Positions 8,964 to 17,344 of a stretch of 52,199 nt of DNA are shown piece by piece. The stretch is from Pseudolabrys sp. (lineage in GTDB: Bacteria; Pseudomonadota; Alphaproteobacteria; Rhizobiales; Xanthobacteraceae), in contig JAURVZ010000032.1 in NCBI GenBank assembly GCA_030655215.1, forward strand, positions 1 through 52,199, read 5' to 3'. Made by a program: the position numbers and the translations under genes. The notes under the pieces are model-generated. The model was not told where the DNA came from. It did no database searches and was given only the letters and a program-made list of their open reading frames with translations. Every line of letters starts with the position of its first letter. Within the stretch, counting starts at the first letter, position 1.

Positions 8964-9977
8964 TTACGCCACGCGCTTGTGGGTCTGCGACTGTGGTGTG
9001 CCGGCCGCGGCTTGTCTCAGCGCGCGCATGATGGCGCGCTTGGCCAGGTCGGTCTTGAAGTCGTTATGGCCCTGCCCCTTGGCCTCGCGCAGCACGTTCT
9101 CAGCGAAAGTCGCAAAGGCTGCGGCTTCAGGCGCCTGGCCAACCAGCACGGCTTCCGCCTCGGTGTTGCGCCACGGCTTGTGGGCGACACCGCCGAGCGC
9201 GACGCGGACCTCGGCAATCTTGCCACCGTCCAGCTTCATCGCCACAGCGACCGATACCAAAGCAAAGGCATAGGACAGCCGGTCGCGCAATTTGAGATAG
9301 GTGAAGTTGGTGTCGAAGGTCTCACCGGGCAGATCGACCCCAGTGATCAGCTCACCGGCTTTCAAAGTCGTGTCGATATGCGGCGTGTTGCCGGGCAGCC
9401 GATGGAAATCGGCGAACTCGATCACGCGATCCCCCTCTTCGCCGGTGACGCGCACCTTGGCGTTCAAGGCTGCAAGGCCGACGCACATATCCGACGGATG
9501 CGTGGCGATGCATTGATCGCTGGCGCCGAGAATGGCGTGGATGCGATTGACGCCGCCAATGGCGCTACAGCCGCTGCCCGGCTCGCGCTTATTGCACGGG
9601 GTCGCCGTGTCATAGAAATAATAGCAGCGCGTCCTTTGCAGCAGATTGCCGCCGGTTGACGCGGCATTGCGCAGTTGCGGGCTGGCGCCGGCCAAGAAGG
9701 CGCTGGACAACAGCGGATAGCCTGCCTTGATGCGCTCGTCATAGGCGGCGTCGGCATTGCGCACCAGCGCGCCGATGCGTAGTCCGCCATCTTCGTTCTC
9801 TTCAATCTTGCCGAGCGGCAAATGATTGATATCGATCAGACGCGACGGGCGTTCAACGCCCTCCTTCATCAGATCGAGCAGATTGGTGCCGCCGGCGATG
9901 AATTTAACAGAGCGTCCGTCAACGCCGCGCAAGGCACCTGCGACATTGTCGGGGCGCTCGTAGGAAAATGGGTTCAT
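8964..9977 (-). CDS. FAD-binding subunit with extra Fe-S insertion (PaoB/YagS type)
   Basis: Medium subunit (337 residues) of the molybdenum hydroxylase. The FAD-binding loop FIAGGTNLLDLMKEGVE and the second motif ASTGGNLLQRTRC are typical of the CO-dehydrogenase flavoprotein domain. Directly after it comes a cysteine-bearing insertion (RCYYFYD, PCNKREPGSGCSA, then DQCIATHPSDMC). In E. coli PaoB and in 4-hydroxybenzoyl-CoA reductase such an insertion holds an additional [4Fe-4S] cluster, so this enzyme probably has it too. ATG at 9977 overlaps the stop of the Fe-S subunit gene by four bases (ATGA), implying translational coupling. A C-terminal CO_deh_flav_C domain follows. Confidence 0.9.
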   Translation of the reverse strand: MNPFSYERPDNVAGALRGVDGRSVKFIAGGTNLLDLMKEGVERPSRLIDINHLPLGKIEENEDGGLRIGALVRNADAAYDERIKAGYPLLSSAFLAGASPQLRNAASTGGNLLQRTRCYYFYDTATPCNKREPGSGCSAIGGVNRIHAILGASDQCIATHPSDMCVGLAALNAKVRVTGEEGDRVIEFADFHRLPGNTPHIDTTLKAGELITGVDLPGETFDTNFTYLKLRDRLSYAFALVSVAVAMKLDGGKIAEVRVALGGVAHKPWRNTEAEAVLVGQAPEAAAFATFAENVLREAKGQGHNDFKTDLAKRAIMRALRQAAAGTPQSQTHKRVA

Positions 9978-10507
9978 GACTGTCCGCCCTTTGGCAGCAC
10001 ATCCATGACGGCGTCTGCAATGTTGGTGTAAGCGCCGCAGCGGCAAATGTTACCGCTCATCAGTTCGCGTACGTCGTCACGGTCTTTCGCCTGGCCCTCA
10101 TTAATCAGGCCGGCGGCGGAGCAGAGCTGCCCCGGCGTGCAATAGCCGCATTGAAAGGCGTCGCGCTCGATGAAGGCTTCCTGCAGCGGGTGCAAGGCGC
10201 CCGGTTTGCCGAGGCCTTCGACCGTCGTGATCTTGCAACCGTCGCGCATCACCGCCAGCGTCAGGCAGCTATTGATCCGGCGGCCATCGACCAGAACGGT
10301 GCAGGCGCCGCATTGGCCATGATCGCAGCCCTTTTTGGTGCCGGTCAGGCCGAGGTTTTCGCGCAGGAAATCCAGTAAAGTGGTCCAAGGCGCGACGCGC
10401 GTGTCATGCGCCTTGCCGTTGACCGTGATGTTGAGCGGCATGCCGGCGCCGAAACACTGATGCTCACTGTCGGTGGCGAGCCGTAGCTCGTCGGTAATCG
10501 CGTCCAT
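9974..10507 (-). CDS. [2Fe-2S] subunit of molybdenum hydroxylase (PaoA/YagT type, no Tat signal)
   Basis: Small electron-transfer subunit (177 residues). The plant-ferredoxin-like N-terminal cluster motif is CDHGQCGACTVLVDG followed by NSCL. The second cluster lies in the all-helical C-terminal domain, CGYCTPGQ and GNICRCGAY. Periplasmic PaoA of E. coli carries a twin-arginine signal. Here the N-terminus before the ferredoxin fold is only about 25 residues and has no RR motif, so a cytoplasmic enzyme is inferred. ATG at 10507 is supported by GGGAGAATTCG upstream; longer frames upstream lack a ribosome-binding site. First gene of the operon 10507 to 6707. No XdhC-like or PaoD-like maturation gene is adjacent. 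Confidence 0.9.
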   Translation of the reverse strand: MDAITDELRLATDSEHQCFGAGMPLNITVNGKAHDTRVAPWTTLLDFLRENLGLTGTKKGCDHGQCGACTVLVDGRRINSCLTLAVMRDGCKITTVEGLGKPGALHPLQEAFIERDAFQCGYCTPGQLCSAAGLINEGQAKDRDDVRELMSGNICRCGAYTNIADAVMDVLPKGGQS

Positions 10508-10651
10508 CGAATTCTCCCGCACCGCACACCGGCTCGGGTTGCCAACTGCCCTGCAGCAGCGGGGTTCCTTGGAAATGTTCAAATGAGGATTTAGCCGTAG
10601 GGAACCCGCGCCGCGCTTCGTAATTGACGAAATACCGACACGGAGGGACCA

Positions 10652-11104
10652 ATGCCGACATGGAAACTTCCGATGACCGGCGGATGCCGCTGCGGCAAAG
10701 TGCGCATCAGCATCGACTCCGCGCCGCTGCTGACCATGGCCTGCCACTGCACCGGCTGCCAGCGCATGTCGTCCAGCGCGTTTTCGTTAAGCGCGGCGGT
10801 ACCGAACGAAGGCTTCAGCGTTACGGAGGGCGAGACGGTGATCGGCGGCCTGCACGGCGAAGCGCGGCATTACTTCTGTCCCTATTGCATGAGCTGGATG
10901 TTCACGCGGATGGAGGCGCTCGGCCCCTTCGTCAACGTGCGAGCCGGTATGCTCGATGAGCCGGCGTGGTTCACGCCGTTCATGGAGACCTATACGAGCG
11001 AAAAGCTGCCCTGGGCGACAACGCCGGCAGTGCACAGCTATCCTAAGTTTCCGGAGATGGATGAGTATGAGGGGCTAATGAAGGAGTTTGCGGAGAGGGC
11101 TTAA
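10652..11104 (+). CDS. GFA (glutathione-dependent formaldehyde-activating-like) family protein
   Basis: 150-residue zinc-binding beta-fold protein of the GFA/CENP-V family. Zinc-ligand motifs: GGCRCGKV near the N-terminus, ACHCTGCQR about 25 residues later, and YFCPYCMSW near residue 75. Members bind zinc. Most are functionally unassigned despite the family name, and a true glutathione-formaldehyde role cannot be inferred. GGAGGGA at 10642-10648 supports ATG 10652. It is divergent from the molybdenum hydroxylase operon, with about 140 bases between; an aldehyde link between the two is conceivable but unsupported. Confidence 0.85.
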   Translation: MPTWKLPMTGGCRCGKVRISIDSAPLLTMACHCTGCQRMSSSAFSLSAAVPNEGFSVTEGETVIGGLHGEARHYFCPYCMSWMFTRMEALGPFVNVRAGMLDEPAWFTPFMETYTSEKLPWATTPAVHSYPKFPEMDEYEGLMKEFAERA

Positions 11105-11120
11105 GCAGCCGCGTTAAACT

Positions 11121-11152
11121 CCGCTCGTTCCTGCGAAAGCGGGGACGAGCGG
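11121..11152. repeat. REP-like palindrome with GCGAAAGCG core (copy 1)
   Basis: CCGCTCGTTCCTGCGAAAGCGGGGACGAGCGG region: 8-bp outer arms CCGCTCGT / ACGAGCGG around a CCTGCGAAAGCGGGG core. Related cores occur at 24311-24330 and 24352-24370 (inverted) and at 49641-49660. It lies in the convergent gap between the GFA gene and fabI. Confidence 0.65.
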
Positions 11153-11158
11153 ATGAAC

Positions 11159-11977
11159 TTACTGCCCATCCACCTCGCCATGCGCGGCCTTCAGCGCATC
11201 CGGCTGCGGCATGGCGATGACATTGTAGCCACTGTCGACGAAATGGATTTCACCGGTCACGCCGGTCGACAGATCCGAGCACAGATACAAGCCCGAGCCG
11301 CCGAGATCTTCCAGCGTCACGCCACGGCCGAGCGGCGAATATTTCTGCTGGAAGGCGAACATGTAGCGGGCATCGCCAATGCCGGCGCCGGCAAGCGTGC
11401 GGATCGGACCGGCCGAGATCGCGTTGACGCGAATCTTCTGGTGGCCGAAGTCAACGGCGAGATAGCGCACCGAGGATTCAAGCGCCGCCTTGGCCAGACC
11501 CATGACGTTGTAATTCGGCATGGCGCGGTCGCCGCCATTATAGGTCAGCGTGACCATCGATCCACCATTCGGCATCAGCTCGGCCGCGCGCTTGGCGCTC
11601 TCAGCGAAGGAGAAGCACGAGATCACCATGGTGCGCACAAAATTCTCGCGCGTATTGTCGGCGAAGCGGCCCTTCAGCTCGTTCTTGTCCGAGAAGCCGA
11701 CGGCGTGAACGAAGAAGTCGATGGTGCCCCACTTCTCCTTCAGCGTTTGCCAGAGCTTGTCGACCGAGGCGATGTCCTCCACGTCACAAGGGATGACGAG
11801 GTCCGAACCAGTCTGCTCGGCCAGCGGCTTGACGCGCTTGAGCAGTGCATCGCCCTGATAGGTGTAGGCGATTTGCGCGCCGTGCTGATGCAGCGCCTTC
11901 GCAATGCCCCAGGCGATCGAGTGGTCATTGGCGACCCCCATGATCAGGCCGCGTTTTCCGTCCATCAATCCCGGCAT
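11159..11977 (-). CDS. fabI: Enoyl-[acyl-carrier-protein] reductase (NADH) FabI
   Basis: Last step of the fatty acid elongation cycle, reducing trans-2-enoyl-ACP. 272-residue short-chain dehydrogenase of the FabI branch: N-terminal GLIMGVANDHSIAWGIA nucleotide-binding motif, catalytic Tyr/Lys in PNYNVMGLAKAALE (Tyr-x6-Lys), and the SAGPIRTLAGAGI segment typical of FabI. GGAAG lies 7 nt upstream of ATG 11977. It sits 34 bases downstream of fabB in the fabA-fabB-fabI operon, transcribed away from irr. Confidence 0.95.
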   Translation of the reverse strand: MPGLMDGKRGLIMGVANDHSIAWGIAKALHQHGAQIAYTYQGDALLKRVKPLAEQTGSDLVIPCDVEDIASVDKLWQTLKEKWGTIDFFVHAVGFSDKNELKGRFADNTRENFVRTMVISCFSFAESAKRAAELMPNGGSMVTLTYNGGDRAMPNYNVMGLAKAALESSVRYLAVDFGHQKIRVNAISAGPIRTLAGAGIGDARYMFAFQQKYSPLGRGVTLEDLGGSGLYLCSDLSTGVTGEIHFVDSGYNVIAMPQPDALKAAHGEVDGQ

Positions 11978-12011
11978 GGTTCAGCTTCCAAATTCGTGCG
12001 TGATTAAATGA

Positions 12012-13232
12012 TCAGGCGTCGACGTGCTTCATCACGATCGACGCATTGGTGCCGCCGAAGCCGAACGAGTTCGACAGCACGGCGCCGATTTTCACATTGT
12101 CCTTGCGCTCGCGCAGGATCGGCATGTCGGCAAAGGCCGGATCGATGGTCTCGATATTGGCGCTTTCGCAGAGGAAGCCGTTGTTCATCATCAGCAGCGA
12201 GTAGATCGCTTCCTGCACACCGGCGGCGCCGAGCGAATGGCCGGTCAGCGATTTTGTCGCCGAGATCGGCGGGCACTTGTCGCCGAACACTTCGCGGATC
12301 GCGCCGATTTCGGCAGCATCGCCAACCGGCGTCGCGGTGGCGTGCGGGTTGATGTAGTCGATTGGCGCCTTGCAGGTTTCCAGCGCCATATTCATGCAGC
12401 GCATGGCGCCTTCGCCGGAAGGGGCAACCATGTCGGCGCCGTCGGAGGTCGCGCCATAGCCGGCGATCTCGGCATAGATTTTTGCGCCGCGCGCCTTGGC
12501 ATGTTCGTATTCTTCCAGCACCAGCACCCCGGCGCCGCCGGCAATGACGAAGCCGTCACGGCTGACATCGTAAGCGCGCGATGCGGTCTGCGGAGTGTCG
12601 TTATACTTGGTCGACATCGCGCCCATGGCGTCGAACATGTTGGACAGGGTCCAGTGCAGCTCTTCCGAGCCGCCGGCGAACACCATGTCCTGCTTGCCCC
12701 ACTGAATGAGTTCGGCGGCGTTGCCGATGCAGTGGTTGGAGGTCGCGCAGGCCGACGAGATCGAATAGTTGACGCCCTTGATCTTGAACCAGGTGGCGAG
12801 CGTGGCCGACGCGGTCGACGACATCACCTTCGGCACGGCGAAGGGTCCGATGCGCTTCGGCGAATTGTTCTTGCGGGTAATATCGGCGGCATCGACCAAG
12901 ATGCTGGTCGACGGACCGCCCGAGCCCATGACGATGCCGGTGCGCGGATTGACGATGTCTTTTTCCTCGACGCCCGAGTCGCGGATCGCCTGCTCCATGG
13001 CGACGTGATTCCAGGCCGAGCCGGGACCGAGGAAGCGCATGGCGCGGCGGTCAATGGCGCCAGCGGCATCGAGCGTCGGCATGCCCTGAACCTGGCACTT
13101 GAAACCGTGCGCGGCGAATTCCTCCGAGCGCGTAATGCCGGACTTGGCTTCGCGCAAACTGGCGAGGACTTCCTGCGAATTATTGCCGATGGATGAGACA
13201 ATGCCCAACCCGGTAACGACGACCCGTCTCAT
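12012..13232 (-). CDS. fabB: Beta-ketoacyl-ACP synthase I FabB
   Basis: Condensing enzyme, needed with FabA for unsaturated fatty acid synthesis. 406 residues with the complete Cys-His-His triad: nucleophile in [13 protein letters not shown], His in [12 protein letters not shown] and His in [13 protein letters not shown]. The C-terminal [14 protein letters not shown] is the usual family ending. GAGGAAG lies about 7 nt before ATG 13232. FabB rather than FabF is favoured by pairing with fabA. The gap to fabA is 98 bases. Confidence 0.94.
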   Translation of the reverse strand: MRRVVVTGLGIVSSIGNNSQEVLASLREAKSGITRSEEFAAHGFKCQVQGMPTLDAAGAIDRRAMRFLGPGSAWNHVAMEQAIRDSGVEEKDIVNPRTGIVMGSGGPSTSILVDAADITRKNNSPKRIGPFAVPKVMSSTASATLATWFKIKGVNYSISSACATSNHCIGNAAELIQWGKQDMVFAGGSEELHWTLSNMFDAMGAMSTKYNDTPQTASRAYDVSRDGFVIAGGAGVLVLEEYEHAKARGAKIYAEIAGYGATSDGADMVAPSGEGAMRCMNMALETCKAPIDYINPHATATPVGDAAEIGAIREVFGDKCPPISATKSLTGHSLGAAGVQEAIYSLLMMNNGFLCESANIETIDPAFADMPILRERKDNVKIGAVLSNSFGFGGTNASIVMKHVDA

Positions 13233-13330
13233 GGCGTGCTTCCTCGCTCAGAACCGCATATTGGCGGTGATTGGGCACATTTGGGCCGCCTGACGCAACA
13301 GCGCAAGGTTCCCGGGACGCCCGAAATGCC

Positions 13331-13861
13331 TCAGCCGCCGGCCGGTTCGGCAACCGCGTCCTTGAACAGGCCAACCTTGAGGTCGGTGGCCTTGTAGATG
13401 ATCTTGCCGTCCGCCTCGAGCCAGCCATCGGCGATGCCGAGAGTCAGCTTGGAGCGCATGACGCGCTTGAAATCGACGCCGTAAACGACCTTTTTCACGC
13501 TCGGCAGCACCTGGTCGCTGAATTTGATCTCGCCAGTGGCGATGGCGCGGCCACGGCCGGGCGCACCCAACCAGCCGAGGAAGAAACCGACCATTTGCCA
13601 CAGGGCGTCGAGGCCGAGGCAGCCCGGCATGACCGGATCGCCTTTGAAGTGGCACTGGAAGAACCAGAGGTCCGGCTTTACGTCGAGTTCCGCGCGGACA
13701 AAGCCCTTGCCGTGCGGACCGCCAGTTTCGGAAATCTCGGTGATCCGGTCGAACATCAGCATCGGCGGCAACGGCAATTGGGCATTGCCCGGCCCGAACA
13801 GCTCGCCGCGGCCGCAGGCCAGCAGGTCCTCATAGCCGAAACTGTTGCGCCGGTTTTCCAT
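13331..13861 (-). CDS. fabA: 3-hydroxydecanoyl-ACP dehydratase/isomerase FabA
   Basis: Introduces the cis double bond at the 10-carbon stage. 176 residues, the normal FabA size. Active-site His in [15 protein letters not shown] and Asp in [15 protein letters not shown]. The start at 13861 ([14 protein letters not shown]) is chosen because FabA homology begins there; a 24-codon upstream extension to 13933 has no support. First gene of the fabA-fabB-fabI operon and divergent from irr, an arrangement conserved in Hyphomicrobiales. Confidence 0.95.
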   Translation of the reverse strand: MENRRNSFGYEDLLACGRGELFGPGNAQLPLPPMLMFDRITEISETGGPHGKGFVRAELDVKPDLWFFQCHFKGDPVMPGCLGLDALWQMVGFFLGWLGAPGRGRAIATGEIKFSDQVLPSVKKVVYGVDFKRVMRSKLTLGIADGWLEADGKIIYKATDLKVGLFKDAVAEPAGG

Positions 13862-14073
13862 TGTCGCGATATCCCCGTTGGGCGGGCTTGCCTGAATTGA
13901 GGCATTTCCTAACACACAGGACCGGGGTGGCAAAGGTGCCGATTCCGGCCATATTACAGCCAGATAGCCGCACCAAACCGCCAGTCGTCCTGTTGCGAGA
14001 CAGTTGCATCTAGGCGCCGCTTTCGATATGTTGCGGATGAAACGGGTTTGCCTCGGTGCCGTCTTGGCGCTGC

Positions 14074-14101
14074 TTGGGCAATGATTTAGTTTTTATATGT
14101 A
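14074..14101 (+). promoter_or_regulatory. Possible irr promoter
   Basis: TTGGGC at 14074-14079 and TATGTA at 14096-14101, spaced by 16 bases, 7-20 bases ahead of the two candidate irr starts. No clear iron-control-element palindrome was seen in the 258-base fabA-irr gap. Confidence 0.35.
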
Positions 14102-14119
14102 ACCTGCTTGGGCGACCCA

Positions 14120-14608
14120 ATGACCCAGACGCGTACCATCATGATGCCCCTTGAGAAGGCCGACGCGGCTCTGCCGCCCGACCGCAACTCGCTCACCGGC
14201 TGCCCTTGGCACGACGTGAAGGCGATGCTGCGCGATGTTGGCCTGCGTCCGACCCGTCAGCGCATGGCGCTGGGCTGGATCCTGTTCGGCAAGGGCGACC
14301 GCCATTTGACCGCTGAGGCGCTGTACGAAGAAGCATCGCGCGCCAAGGTGCCGGTGTCGCTGGCCACAATCTACAACACCCTTCACCAGTTCACTGAAGT
14401 CGGCCTGCTGCGTCAGGTGCCAGTGGACGGCTCGAAGGCCTATTTCGACACCAACGCCTCGTCTCATCACCACTTCTTCGTCGAAGGCGAAGATGAACTG
14501 CTCGATATTCCGGGCGCCGAAGTGATCGTCGGCAAGACGCCGGATGCACCGGAAGGCTACGAGATCGCCCGCGTCGACGTTGTCGTGCGCCTGCGCCGCA
14601 AGGCCTAA
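14120..14608 (+). CDS. irr: Iron response regulator Irr (Fur family)
   Basis: Global iron/heme regulator of rhizobia, stable in low iron and degraded on heme binding in Bradyrhizobium. About 162 residues. The N-terminal heme-regulatory motif GCPWHDV (Cys-Pro) and the histidine cluster SSHHHFFVEGE, the second heme-binding site, are both present. That predicts the B. japonicum-type, heme-degradable Irr. The winged HTH is LRPTRQRMALGWILF and LATIYNTLHQF. ATG at 14120 is preferred; TTG at 14108 in the same frame would add four residues. A terminator follows the stop directly. Confidence 0.95.
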   Translation: MTQTRTIMMPLEKADAALPPDRNSLTGCPWHDVKAMLRDVGLRPTRQRMALGWILFGKGDRHLTAEALYEEASRAKVPVSLATIYNTLHQFTEVGLLRQVPVDGSKAYFDTNASSHHHFFVEGEDELLDIPGAEVIVGKTPDAPEGYEIARVDVVVRLRRKA

Positions 14609-14631
14609 ACTTTTTACTCCAGAACGACCTC

Positions 14632-14664
14632 AAGCCGCGCGTTTCAAACGCGCGGCTTTTTTTT
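14632..14664. terminator. Terminator of irr, overlapping the DUF1127 gene end
   Basis: 13-bp stem AAGCCGCGCGTTT / AAACGCGCGGCTT followed by a run of T. The stop codon of the convergent DUF1127 gene (14663-14665) lies inside the T tract, so one hairpin serves both transcripts. Confidence 0.9.
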
Positions 14665-14848
14665 ATGGCTCCCAGAACCATTTCGCGCATTCATCGCGAC
14701 GTTGCCGCTCGGTGAGGCCGACATCGGCGAGGCGATGCGCTTCCAGCGCGCGCAACTGGCGGCGCGTGGTGATGCGTCGCAGCCATAGCGTAAGAGGTGG
14801 CGATATCGGCGTCCCTTCGGCAATCGAAGTCATGGCGATCGTGGTCAT
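14663..14848 (-). CDS. Small DUF1127 domain protein
   Basis: 61 residues. The DUF1127 core is RRQLRALEAHRLADVGLTE (Arg-rich helix, then L-x-D-x-G-L), followed by ERQRRDECAKWFWEP. Small DUF1127 proteins are frequent in Alphaproteobacteria; some act as RNA-binding proteins or affect phosphate and central metabolism. ATG at 14848 has AAGGA 8 nt upstream; an in-frame ATG at 14872 lacks a site. It is divergent from the ArsR gene, with a perfect 26-base palindrome between them. Role here unknown. Confidence 0.8.
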   Translation of the reverse strand: MTTIAMTSIAEGTPISPPLTLWLRRITTRRQLRALEAHRLADVGLTERQRRDECAKWFWEP

Positions 14849-14901
14849 GTCGGCATCCTTGTTTGTGGTCATGACCGGACCATGCGCGGCCGCAGCGGTT
14901 A

Positions 14902-14927
14902 GATGCTTCGGTCAAGGCCGAAGCATC
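14902..14927. promoter_or_regulatory. Perfect 10-bp inverted repeat, candidate ArsR operator
   Basis: GATGCTTCGG-N6-CCGAAGCATC, 51 bases upstream of the ArsR start (14978) and 54 bases from the DUF1127 start (14848). It has no T tract, so an operator is more likely than a terminator. Position and symmetry suit autorepression by the adjacent winged-helix dimer and shared control of DUF1127. Confidence 0.7.
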
Positions 14928-14977
14928 GCGGCGGCAAATGGCCTAGACTGCGGGCTATTGGCGCAAGGAATCTGACA

Positions 14978-15676
14978 ATGGCGAACAATGCGGTTTTCGC
15001 GGAAGTGGCCAGTTTGGCGGGCGATCCGGGCCGTGCCGGCATGCTGCACGCGCTGATGGATGGCCGCGCTTTGACCGCGACCGAGTTGGCGCGCGTTGCC
15101 GGCATCACGCCGCAAACGGCGTCAGGCCATCTGGCGCGGCTCACTGTCGGCGGACTGGTTGCTGTCGAGAAACAAGGCCGCCATCGCTATCATCGGCTAG
15201 CCTCGCCAGCTGTCGCGCGCATGCTGGAAAGCATCATGCAGGTCGCGGCTGACACCGCACCGCCGCGCAAAGCCTTCGTCGGCCCGCGCGATCAGGCGCT
15301 GCGCGCCGCCCGCACCTGTTACGATCATCTTGCCGGCAATCTCGGCGTTGCGCTCGCCGATGCGCTGGTCACGCGCGGCCACATCGAACTGACCAGCGAT
15401 GCCGGCATCGTCACTGATACGGGCACTGCTCTGTTCGACACACTCGGCATCGATCTCGATGCGACCGGCAAACGCAAAGGCCGCATGCTGTGCCGTCCCT
15501 GCCTCGACTGGAGCGAACGTCGGCCGCATCTTGCCGGCTCTGTCGGTGCGGCTCTGTGCAAGCACTGCATGAGCGAAGGCTGGATCAAGCACGTCGACGG
15601 CTCGCGCGCTGTGGCGATCACCGTCAAAGGTCAGCGGAAATTTCGTGAAGTGTTCGGGATCGGCAGCGTTGGCTAG
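14978..15676 (+). CDS. ArsR-type winged-helix regulator with C-terminal cysteine domain
   Basis: 232 residues. The N-terminal winged HTH of ArsR type (ATELARVAGITPQTASGHLA, then GRHRYHRLASPAVARMLE) covers residues 15-95. The long C-terminal part is unlike the minimal metal-sensing ArsR proteins. It has the Cys-rich segment MLCRPCLDWSERRPHLAG and CKHCMSEGW, which could bind metal or act as a thiol switch. ATG at 14978 is set by AAGGA at 14965-14969. A perfect palindrome lies upstream. It ends directly against the convergent SH3 gene (stops at 15676 and 15677). The ligand is unknown. Confidence 0.85.
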   Translation: MANNAVFAEVASLAGDPGRAGMLHALMDGRALTATELARVAGITPQTASGHLARLTVGGLVAVEKQGRHRYHRLASPAVARMLESIMQVAADTAPPRKAFVGPRDQALRAARTCYDHLAGNLGVALADALVTRGHIELTSDAGIVTDTGTALFDTLGIDLDATGKRKGRMLCRPCLDWSERRPHLAGSVGAALCKHCMSEGWIKHVDGSRAVAITVKGQRKFREVFGIGSVG

Positions 15677-16231
15677 CTACTCGACCTTCTCGTTCGGATA
15701 GGCGCCCCACAGGCGCTCCTGCACGATCCAGCCGTTAAAGCCCTTGCCCGACACCTGGCACCATTTGCCGTCGCAGGCCTTCACCTGCGTCAGCACGCCG
15801 GGCTGGAGGCTGGCCACCACCGGCGCGGTCGCCTCAGCGCTGTCGTAAAGCGGGATCAGTTCGTCCTTCAGCGTCGGCACCACCACGGCGGAGCGTTTGC
15901 CCGACAGCAGCGAATGGTAGACCCAGCCTTCGGCGCCTTCCCAATCGCGGATACGGCGCCAGTTCTCGAATTCGGCGGTCACCTCGACGGGCATGCCGAC
16001 GCGAGTGTAAACCCAGCGAACTTCCTGATCCTTGTTCGGGCCGGCGCGGACATTGACCTTGTCCGACTTCAAGCTGACGAAACGCGGAATGGGTAGGCCA
16101 CTGACCGCCCCGACCGGGCCTTCGCCGGTCGCCCGGGCCACCGGTGTCCAGACAACCAGCAAGGCGGCCAAAAGCATGCCCCGGCCCAACAGCCGCGAGG
16201 CTGCCCGGACACTTTGTGTTGTCATTGCCAT
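15677..16231 (-). CDS. Exported bacterial SH3-domain protein
   Basis: 184 residues. A hydrophobic signal segment (LLGRGMLLAALLVVWTPVARATG) is followed by two SH3-like repeats: KVNVRAGPNKDQEVRWVYTR ... WRRIRDWEGAEGWVYHSLL, and a second ending KWCQVSGKGFNGWIVQERLWG. Such tandem SH3_4 proteins are periplasmic and thought to bind cell-wall peptide or protein ligands. Starts at 16231 and 16225 are equally plausible; the longer frame to 16321 would bury the signal peptide. Divergent from the dehydrogenase gene at 16341. Confidence 0.82.
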   Translation of the reverse strand: MAMTTQSVRAASRLLGRGMLLAALLVVWTPVARATGEGPVGAVSGLPIPRFVSLKSDKVNVRAGPNKDQEVRWVYTRVGMPVEVTAEFENWRRIRDWEGAEGWVYHSLLSGKRSAVVVPTLKDELIPLYDSAEATAPVVASLQPGVLTQVKACDGKWCQVSGKGFNGWIVQERLWGAYPNEKVE

Positions 16232-16340
16232 CTGGTAGGAAAAAGAAGGAATTTTCGACCCCGCACGCAAGAATTCGGAGTGTGGTCGAACGCGGTTAAA
16301 GAGAACTGAATCAGCGGTCAATTAGCCAAAGCAAGTCATC

Positions 16341-17342
16341 ATGCCGAAGCCGAAGAAGCCAATTGTCGTCGTCACCCGCAAATTGCCCGACTCGGTCGAG
16401 TTGAGGATGCGGGAACTTTTCGACGCGCGGCTCAATCCGGACGACAAGCCGATGACCGCGGCGCAGCTGGCCGAGGCGGTGAAAACCGCCGACGTGCTGG
16501 TGCCGACCGTGACCGACCGCATCGACGCCGCCCTCCTGTCCAAGGCCGGCGAGCAGCTGCGCTTGATCGCCAATTTCGGCAATGGCGTCGACAATATCGA
16601 CGTCGCCACCGCGGTTCAGCGCGGCGTTACCGTGACCAACACGCCCGGCGTGCTGACCGAAGACACCGCAGACATGACCATGGCGCTGATCCTATCGGTG
16701 CCGCGCCGTCTGGTCGAAGGCTCCAATGTGCTGATTTCGGACCAGGACTGGGCCGGCTGGACGCCGACCTGGATGCTCGGCCACCGTATCTGGGGCAAGC
16801 GCCTCGGCATTATCGGCATGGGCCGCATCGGCCAGGCCGTGGCGCGCCGCGCCCGCGCCTTTGGCCTGCAGATCCATTATCACAACCGCCGCAAGGTGGC
16901 GCCGAAGATCGAGGAAGAGCTCGACGCCACCTACTGGGAGAGCCTCGACCAGATGCTGGCGCGCATGGACATCGTGTCGGTCAACTGCCCGCACACGCCC
17001 GCGACGTTTCATCTGCTGTCGGCGCGCCGCCTGAAAATGCTGCGGCCAGAGGCATTCATCGTCAACACGGCGCGTGGCGAAGTGATCGACGAGAACGCGC
17101 TGGCGCGTTTGCTCGACTCCGGCGACATTGCCGGCGCCGGCCTCGACGTGTTCGAGCACGAGCCCGCGGTCAATCCGAAACTGTTGAAGCTGGCCAAGGC
17201 CGGCAAGGTCGTCATCCTGCCGCATATGGGCTCGGCGACGATCGAAGGTCGCGTCGACATGGGCGAGAAGGTCATCATCAACATCAAGACCTTCATGGAC
17301 GGGCATCGTCCGCCGGATCGCGTCTTACCGTCGATGCTTTAG
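16341..17342 (+). CDS. D-2-hydroxyacid dehydrogenase (glyoxylate/hydroxypyruvate reductase-like)
   Basis: 333-residue NAD(P)-dependent 2-hydroxyacid dehydrogenase. The Rossmann motif is LGIIGMGRIGQAVARRA. Catalytic Arg in NTARGEVIDE, Glu in FEHEPAVNP and His in LPHMGSAT form the expected triad. The IANFGNGVDNID segment matches the glyoxylate/D-glycerate dehydrogenase (GyaR) branch. Likely reduces glyoxylate or hydroxypyruvate; substrate assignment is by branch resemblance. ATG at 16341 follows AAGCAAG weakly. Convergent with the small zinc-ribbon gene, 2 bases apart. Confidence 0.88.
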   Translation: MPKPKKPIVVVTRKLPDSVELRMRELFDARLNPDDKPMTAAQLAEAVKTADVLVPTVTDRIDAALLSKAGEQLRLIANFGNGVDNIDVATAVQRGVTVTNTPGVLTEDTADMTMALILSVPRRLVEGSNVLISDQDWAGWTPTWMLGHRIWGKRLGIIGMGRIGQAVARRARAFGLQIHYHNRRKVAPKIEEELDATYWESLDQMLARMDIVSVNCPHTPATFHLLSARRLKMLRPEAFIVNTARGEVIDENALARLLDSGDIAGAGLDVFEHEPAVNPKLLKLAKAGKVVILPHMGSATIEGRVDMGEKVIINIKTFMDGHRPPDRVLPSML

Positions 17343-17344
17343 AT

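Noticed and set aside
7790..9031. 413-codon open frame on plus, antisense to the molybdenum subunit gene
   Set aside because: Shadow frame of a GC-rich gene: Arg/His/Val-rich composition, no motif, no ribosome-binding site, and a real gene on the other strand.
12024..13196. 390-codon plus frame across fabB
   Set aside because: Antisense shadow of fabB with no recognisable motif.
14041..14119. Search for an Irr iron-control element in the irr-fabA gap
   Set aside because: No TTTAGAA/TTCTAA-like palindrome seen; only a weak promoter-like pair could be listed.
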